Positions 33,608 through 37,636 of a stretch of 37,636 bases of DNA are shown here, piece by piece (the first letter of the stretch is position 1; every line of letters begins with the position of its first letter). The stretch is from positions 1 to 37,636 of the forward strand of contig JAKSVY010000008.1 in the NCBI GenBank assembly GCA_024413875.1. The letters are read 5' to 3'. Below the pieces are notes generated by a model. That model was not told where the DNA came from, made no database searches, and saw only the letters and a program-made list of their open reading frames with translations. Origin of the DNA: Bacilli bacterium. GTDB lineage: Bacteria; Bacillota_I; Bacilli_A; RFN20; CAG-826. A program made the translations under genes and the position numbers.

Positions 33608-35035
33608 ATGGATACATTTGTTAAACATATTTCTTCTTCAAATCAAATCACAGTGTTTTGGGGATATGAACACTATTCATTAAACACTGAATATTGTTTT
33701 TATATTAATGATGTATGTGTTGGTAAATCTACTCACACTCATTTTACATTCAATGAATTAACACCAAACACCACGTATGAAGTAAAGATTCTTGCAAACG
33801 AAAAACCATTTGCAACTACCTTACTTAAAACATCTACCAAAAAAGATAAAGTAGTGGTGAATGTTAATTCAACAGGTGATGTTTTAGTTACTAAAGAATT
33901 ACAAAACATCATTGATAACAATATAGATAAGATCATTTGTTTCCCTAAAGGAACATATCTTTCAGGGGCACTTTTTCTCCATGAAAACTCACACCTATAT
34001 TTTGAAAAAGGTGCGTGTTTATTAGGAAGCACTGAGCCAAAAGAGTATCTTCCAAAAATTCCATCAAGATTTGAAGGATTAGAAATGGAATGTTATGCAT
34101 CTTTAATTAACGCTATTTCAGTTAATAACATCATCATTGAAGGTGAAGGCGAAATTAAAGGTGGTGGAGCAATTTTAGGAGATAAAATCATTGAAGCTGA
34201 ACTCCCATATGTTGATGAATCAACATTAGATTTAAAGAAAACCAATCCATCATTAATTGCTGGAAGAAAAAGAAATAGATTAATTAATATTACACGCGCA
34301 AATAATGTATTAATTAAAGGATTAAAAATGGGATATGCATCAAGCTGGAATCTCCATGTCCTTTATAGTGAAAATGTTGTAATTACTAATTGTTTATTTG
34401 AATCGTTTGGAGTCCATAATGGTGACGGAATTGATCCAGATAGTTCAAAAAATATTTATATTTTTGATAACACATTTAATTCTGGTGATGATTGTATTGC
34501 AATTAAATCAGGTAAAAATCCAGAAGGAAATATTATCAATATTCCAACTGAAAATGTTGAAATATTTGATTGTAAAACTATTAGGGGTCACGGCTGTGCG
34601 ATTGGTTCGGAAGTCTCGGGTGGAATCAAAAATGTTAATATTTTTGACTCGGATTTCACTAATACAATTTATGGCTTACATATAAAAACAACCAAGAAAC
34701 GCGGTGGTTTTGTAAAAAATGTTAATGTAGATAATGTTTCTTTTCCATCAATTAATATCCGTATGGTGCCATACAATGATGATGGTGAATCGTCTGGTCA
34801 ATTAACTGAATTTAAAGATTTTAATTTTAGCAATATTTCATTATCTGGAATTATGTATGAAGATGTCGATAAAACAGATAATGTTAAATATGCAATCGAA
34901 GTAAATGGGTTTGAGGATGATAAAACAAAATTCTCTAATTTTACATTTACCAATCTCACTTTTTATTCATCTTTTAAAGATGATAAAATATTAATAGCAA
35001 ATGCTAATAACATACAAATAAGGAGGAAGAATTAA
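33608..35035 (+). CDS. GH28 glycoside hydrolase (polygalacturonase family), cytoplasmic
   Basis: This is a right-handed beta-helix hydrolase of family GH28, which cleaves galacturonic-acid-containing chains. It has 475 residues from ATG 33608; an in-frame ATG at 33551 lies inside the previous gene and is rejected. Residues about 1-80 form an Fn3-like domain. Catalytic motifs are NGDGIDPDSS at 271-280 (NxD), GDDCIAIKSG at 293-302 (the DD pair), and GHG at 327-329. The final motif is HIK at 358-360 where the family usually has RIK. There is no signal peptide, so it probably acts on imported oligosaccharides. It follows the serine hydrolase by one base and its stop overlaps the next ATG by one base. 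Confidence 0.9.
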   Translation: MDTFVKHISSSNQITVFWGYEHYSLNTEYCFYINDVCVGKSTHTHFTFNELTPNTTYEVKILANEKPFATTLLKTSTKKDKVVVNVNSTGDVLVTKELQNIIDNNIDKIICFPKGTYLSGALFLHENSHLYFEKGACLLGSTEPKEYLPKIPSRFEGLEMECYASLINAISVNNIIIEGEGEIKGGGAILGDKIIEAELPYVDESTLDLKKTNPSLIAGRKRNRLINITRANNVLIKGLKMGYASSWNLHVLYSENVVITNCLFESFGVHNGDGIDPDSSKNIYIFDNTFNSGDDCIAIKSGKNPEGNIINIPTENVEIFDCKTIRGHGCAIGSEVSGGIKNVNIFDSDFTNTIYGLHIKTTKKRGGFVKNVNVDNVSFPSINIRMVPYNDDGESSGQLTEFKDFNFSNISLSGIMYEDVDKTDNVKYAIEVNGFEDDKTKFSNFTFTNLTFYSSFKDDKILIANANNIQIRRKN

Positions 35036-37636
35036 TGAGAACTTCACTTAAATGTTTTCTTACCGCTGCTATGGTATTTTCTTTAACCAGTTGTGGTGGA
35101 AAAGAAAGCGCAGCAAAAACTTATGTACTCACATTCCATCAAGAAGGAGTAACTGATACGTTAGTTACAGTTACAAAAGGTGAAACAACAAACGATGATG
35201 TTAAGGCTCAAGAACCTAGCATCACTCCAAAAGAAGGGTATACAGGATCGTGGGATTATGATGTAACAGCATATACAACTGATACAACAATTTCTCCAAC
35301 ATATACTCCAATTACTTACTATGCTACATATAAGGCTAATGGTAGACAAGTTGGTGATCCTTTACCATTTACAGTTGAGGATACAAGGGTTCCAAATGAA
35401 CCAGCAGTTCCTGAAGTTGCGGGTTATGAAGGTAGCTGGAATGATTACACAATTGCTGCTGCAGATATGACAATTACTGCTAAATATGAAATCAAAACAT
35501 ATACAGCAACTTTCTTAGTAGCAGGAGAAGTAATTGCAAACGTTGGATTCACAATTAACGATCTTGATTTAGATAATCCTTATTTCCCAAGAAGCATGAT
35601 GCCAGAAGTACCTGCATCAGCTTTAAAAGCTCACTACGATGTTACATGGGAAGACAAGTTACTTGATCCAATTGGTGATGTCACAATCACTTTAACCGAA
35701 AAATTACACGAATATAAAGTTCAATTCGTTGATGAAGCTGGTAATCAAGTTGGTGAAACTCAAACATATACATATGGACAAGATAAATCTGTAATTACAG
35801 AACCAACTGTACCTTCTAAAGAAGGCTATACAGCTGCTTGGGGTGATTACACATTAACCGGTGAAGAAGATGTTATTGTTGTTTCTCCTACATATACAGC
35901 AATCACATATTACGCAACATTCTTTGCTGATGGTGTTCAAGTTGGTGAACCAGTTCCATTTACAGTTGAAGACACTGAATTATCTAACATTCCAAATGTT
36001 CCTGAAAAACCAGGATATGAAGGTGATTGGGAATCATACACATTAGGTGCTGGTGACATCACAATCAATGCTGATTATCATTTACACCGTTACTACATTT
36101 CTTTCCAAGTTGATGGAGAAGAAGTAGCAAAGGTTCCATATACAGTTGAAGATACTAAGGCAAGTATTACTTTACCTGACCTTCCTGAAAAGAGTGGTTG
36201 TTCTTCAACTGGTTGGTCTGATTTTGAACTCACATATTCAGATGAAGTTCTCGTGGTTAATGCAAGTTACTATAAAAACGTTACAGATTTTGAAGATGGA
36301 GTAGTTCCAACAAGCTTCAAATACAACAACATCGTTACAGATAAAGCAATTTCAGAAATAGGCGGTGTTGAAGGTTCTAAATGTCTTGATGTATCAGTCA
36401 AAGCAGGTGACTTCTTCTTTGGCTTTGATAAATCATATCTCAAAGCAATGTTTGCAAATGAATGGGTAAAATCAGTTGCATTCGATGCAAAATCAACAGT
36501 TGCTACAGAAAACTGGAGATCAGGTGCACCTGGAGGTGAAGTTGCTTCTAACGGTTCTCCTCAACCATTTGAAGCATACTCAAATGGTAATGCTGGACTT
36601 TCATTAAATTGGAAGACATATTACTTCACAAGAGCAATGTATGAATCATTAAAAGATACTGATTACATGATTAAAGGCGCTGTTGGTGGTGTTGCAACCA
36701 TTTCAATTGATAACGTTAGACCAGTTGATCATGATCCATACACAAGTAAATCTCAATTTGGTTTTGAAGGAAATACAATTGCAGCAACAGCTGGTGCAAC
36801 AGAATTCTCAGTAAGAAACGGCAACAACTACGAAGGATTAAAGGTTGCTGGTGCTGGCGTTGTTGCAGATTCTTGGGGTTATGACTATAACATTAAGAGT
36901 GAAGGTAATCGTTCAGTTAAATTCAATAAACAATCCGGCTATTTATCTGTTTACATGAATGCATCTATTAGAGATGCTATTCCTGGAGATTATGTATTAA
37001 TTGATATGTATTCAACAACAGGTATCAACTCTTATAGTGATAATAAAGGTATTACTGATGGTATGAATAATCCATTCAATAGACAAACACCTGGAAACAA
37101 ATGGTTTACACTTGTCTTAAATAAATCAACAAGTATCACTAACGATGGTAGAATTCTCACCATGTCTGGTAGTGCTTCTGGAACAATTTACTTTGATAAT
37201 ATCCGTGGTGCATCTAAATTAGATGAAGTTGAAACAGGTTATGCATTCAAAGCTGGTGATTATGGTTACTACCTTGACTACAAGACAGACACAACCGAAA
37301 CTGCTGGTAACACAATTAGAGACGTCAACAAGAACTACACATTCATGGTTAATGGTGCAAACTTAGTTTCTGCTGAAGTAACAACTGAAAACACTTCTAC
37401 TAATAGTTTGCGTTCAGTTAAATTCACTTATAAGGCTAAAGGTTATTGTGCATTATTCATTAACCCTAACCTCTTAAATGAATTCTTACCAAAGGGATAC
37501 ACAATCTCATTTGATCTTTATGTAAATGGTTCATTCACAGGTGGTACACCTTGGGGCAACATTGCTAACAAGTGTATGGGTAAGTGGGGAACAGTTACAA
37601 TCACAGAAGATATGTTTGAAAAGAATGCAAGCGGTG
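35035..37636 (+). CDS. Giant repeat lipoprotein (C-terminus outside window)
   Basis: This is a surface lipoprotein of at least 867 residues, cut by the window edge. A signal of 19 residues ends at LTSC with Cys20. Residues about 30-413 are six repeats of roughly 60 residues of the InlB-B / Listeria-Bacteroides type (KEGYTGSWDY, TYTPITYYAT, then VPEVAGYEGSW). Repeats 1-2 (30-152) closely match 4-5 (226-349), a block duplication. From about 418 there are at least three CBM-like beta-sandwich modules, two ending in IDNVRP and FDNIRG. The ATG has AAGGAGG and overlaps the GH28 stop by one base. A cell-surface glycan-binding role is inferred; no catalytic domain is seen in the visible part. Confidence 0.78.
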   Translation, partial: MRTSLKCFLTAAMVFSLTSCGGKESAAKTYVLTFHQEGVTDTLVTVTKGETTNDDVKAQEPSITPKEGYTGSWDYDVTAYTTDTTISPTYTPITYYATYKANGRQVGDPLPFTVEDTRVPNEPAVPEVAGYEGSWNDYTIAAADMTITAKYEIKTYTATFLVAGEVIANVGFTINDLDLDNPYFPRSMMPEVPASALKAHYDVTWEDKLLDPIGDVTITLTEKLHEYKVQFVDEAGNQVGETQTYTYGQDKSVITEPTVPSKEGYTAAWGDYTLTGEEDVIVVSPTYTAITYYATFFADGVQVGEPVPFTVEDTELSNIPNVPEKPGYEGDWESYTLGAGDITINADYHLHRYYISFQVDGEEVAKVPYTVEDTKASITLPDLPEKSGCSSTGWSDFELTYSDEVLVVNASYYKNVTDFEDGVVPTSFKYNNIVTDKAISEIGGVEGSKCLDVSVKAGDFFFGFDKSYLKAMFANEWVKSVAFDAKSTVATENWRSGAPGGEVASNGSPQPFEAYSNGNAGLSLNWKTYYFTRAMYESLKDTDYMIKGAVGGVATISIDNVRPVDHDPYTSKSQFGFEGNTIAATAGATEFSVRNGNNYEGLKVAGAGVVADSWGYDYNIKSEGNRSVKFNKQSGYLSVYMNASIRDAIPGDYVLIDMYSTTGINSYSDNKGITDGMNNPFNRQTPGNKWFTLVLNKSTSITNDGRILTMSGSASGTIYFDNIRGASKLDEVETGYAFKAGDYGYYLDYKTDTTETAGNTIRDVNKNYTFMVNGANLVSAEVTTENTSTNSLRSVKFTYKAKGYCALFINPNLLNEFLPKGYTISFDLYVNGSFTGGTPWGNIANKCMGKWGTVTITEDMFEKNASG

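Noticed and set aside
35120..36270. CRISPR-like or short tandem repeat array
   Set aside because: The repetition is in protein modules of about 60 residues within an open frame, not short direct repeats with spacers.
1..37636. Mycoplasma genetic code (TGA as Trp)
   Set aside because: tatD, rnmV and yaaA end in TGA at the expected family length, and Trp is encoded by TGG.

Overview
The window is a replication-origin region from a low-GC, Bacilli- or Mollicutes-like bacterium, joined to an accessory carbohydrate locus. The gene order around the origin is the conserved Firmicutes one. TGA is used as a stop (tatD, rnmV, yaaA) and Trp is read from TGG, so this is the standard code and not Mycoplasma code 4. 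No sporulation or parAB genes accompany mnmE, no sortase motifs are seen on the surface proteins, and most exported proteins are lipoproteins. This fits a reduced, non-sporulating gut lineage related to Mollicutes or Erysipelotrichia. The placement is inferred from gene content only.

Layout. Positions 12790-13302 are an AT-rich oriC with DnaA boxes and a large palindrome. Every gene to the left is on the minus strand and every gene to the right on the plus strand, so all are co-oriented with replication leaving oriC. Leftwards: dnaA, dnaN, yaaA, recF, gyrB, gyrA, serS, the SRP RNA gene ffs, tadA, and a P-type cation ATPase cut by the window edge. Rightwards: rpmH, rnpA, yidC, jag, mnmE, tatD, rnmV, rsmA, ispE and a glmU reduced to its uridylyltransferase domain, ended by a terminator at 21053-21078.

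From 21129 a new promoter, overlapped by a perfect 20-bp palindrome, drives nine tightly packed plus-strand genes that run off the window. They are a sugar-binding lipoprotein, two MalF/MalG-type permeases, a 1030-residue duplicated Ig-like surface protein, a DUF4838 lipoprotein, an Ig-like/beta-helix lipoprotein, a cytoplasmic serine hydrolase, a cytoplasmic GH28 (polygalacturonase-family) enzyme, and a very large repeat lipoprotein that is partial. The likely logic is surface binding and partial degradation of a glycan (perhaps pectin-like), uptake by an ABC importer whose ATPase is encoded elsewhere, then de-esterification and hydrolysis inside the cell. This combination is the most interesting part of the window.

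Other notable points are gyrase residues expected to lower quinolone binding (GyrA Ala109 and Ser113, GyrB Asn454), a YidC with a lipid-anchored N-terminal ectodomain of more than 200 residues, the missing acetyltransferase domain of GlmU, and a tadA that starts immediately behind the SRP RNA with no visible ribosome binding site.
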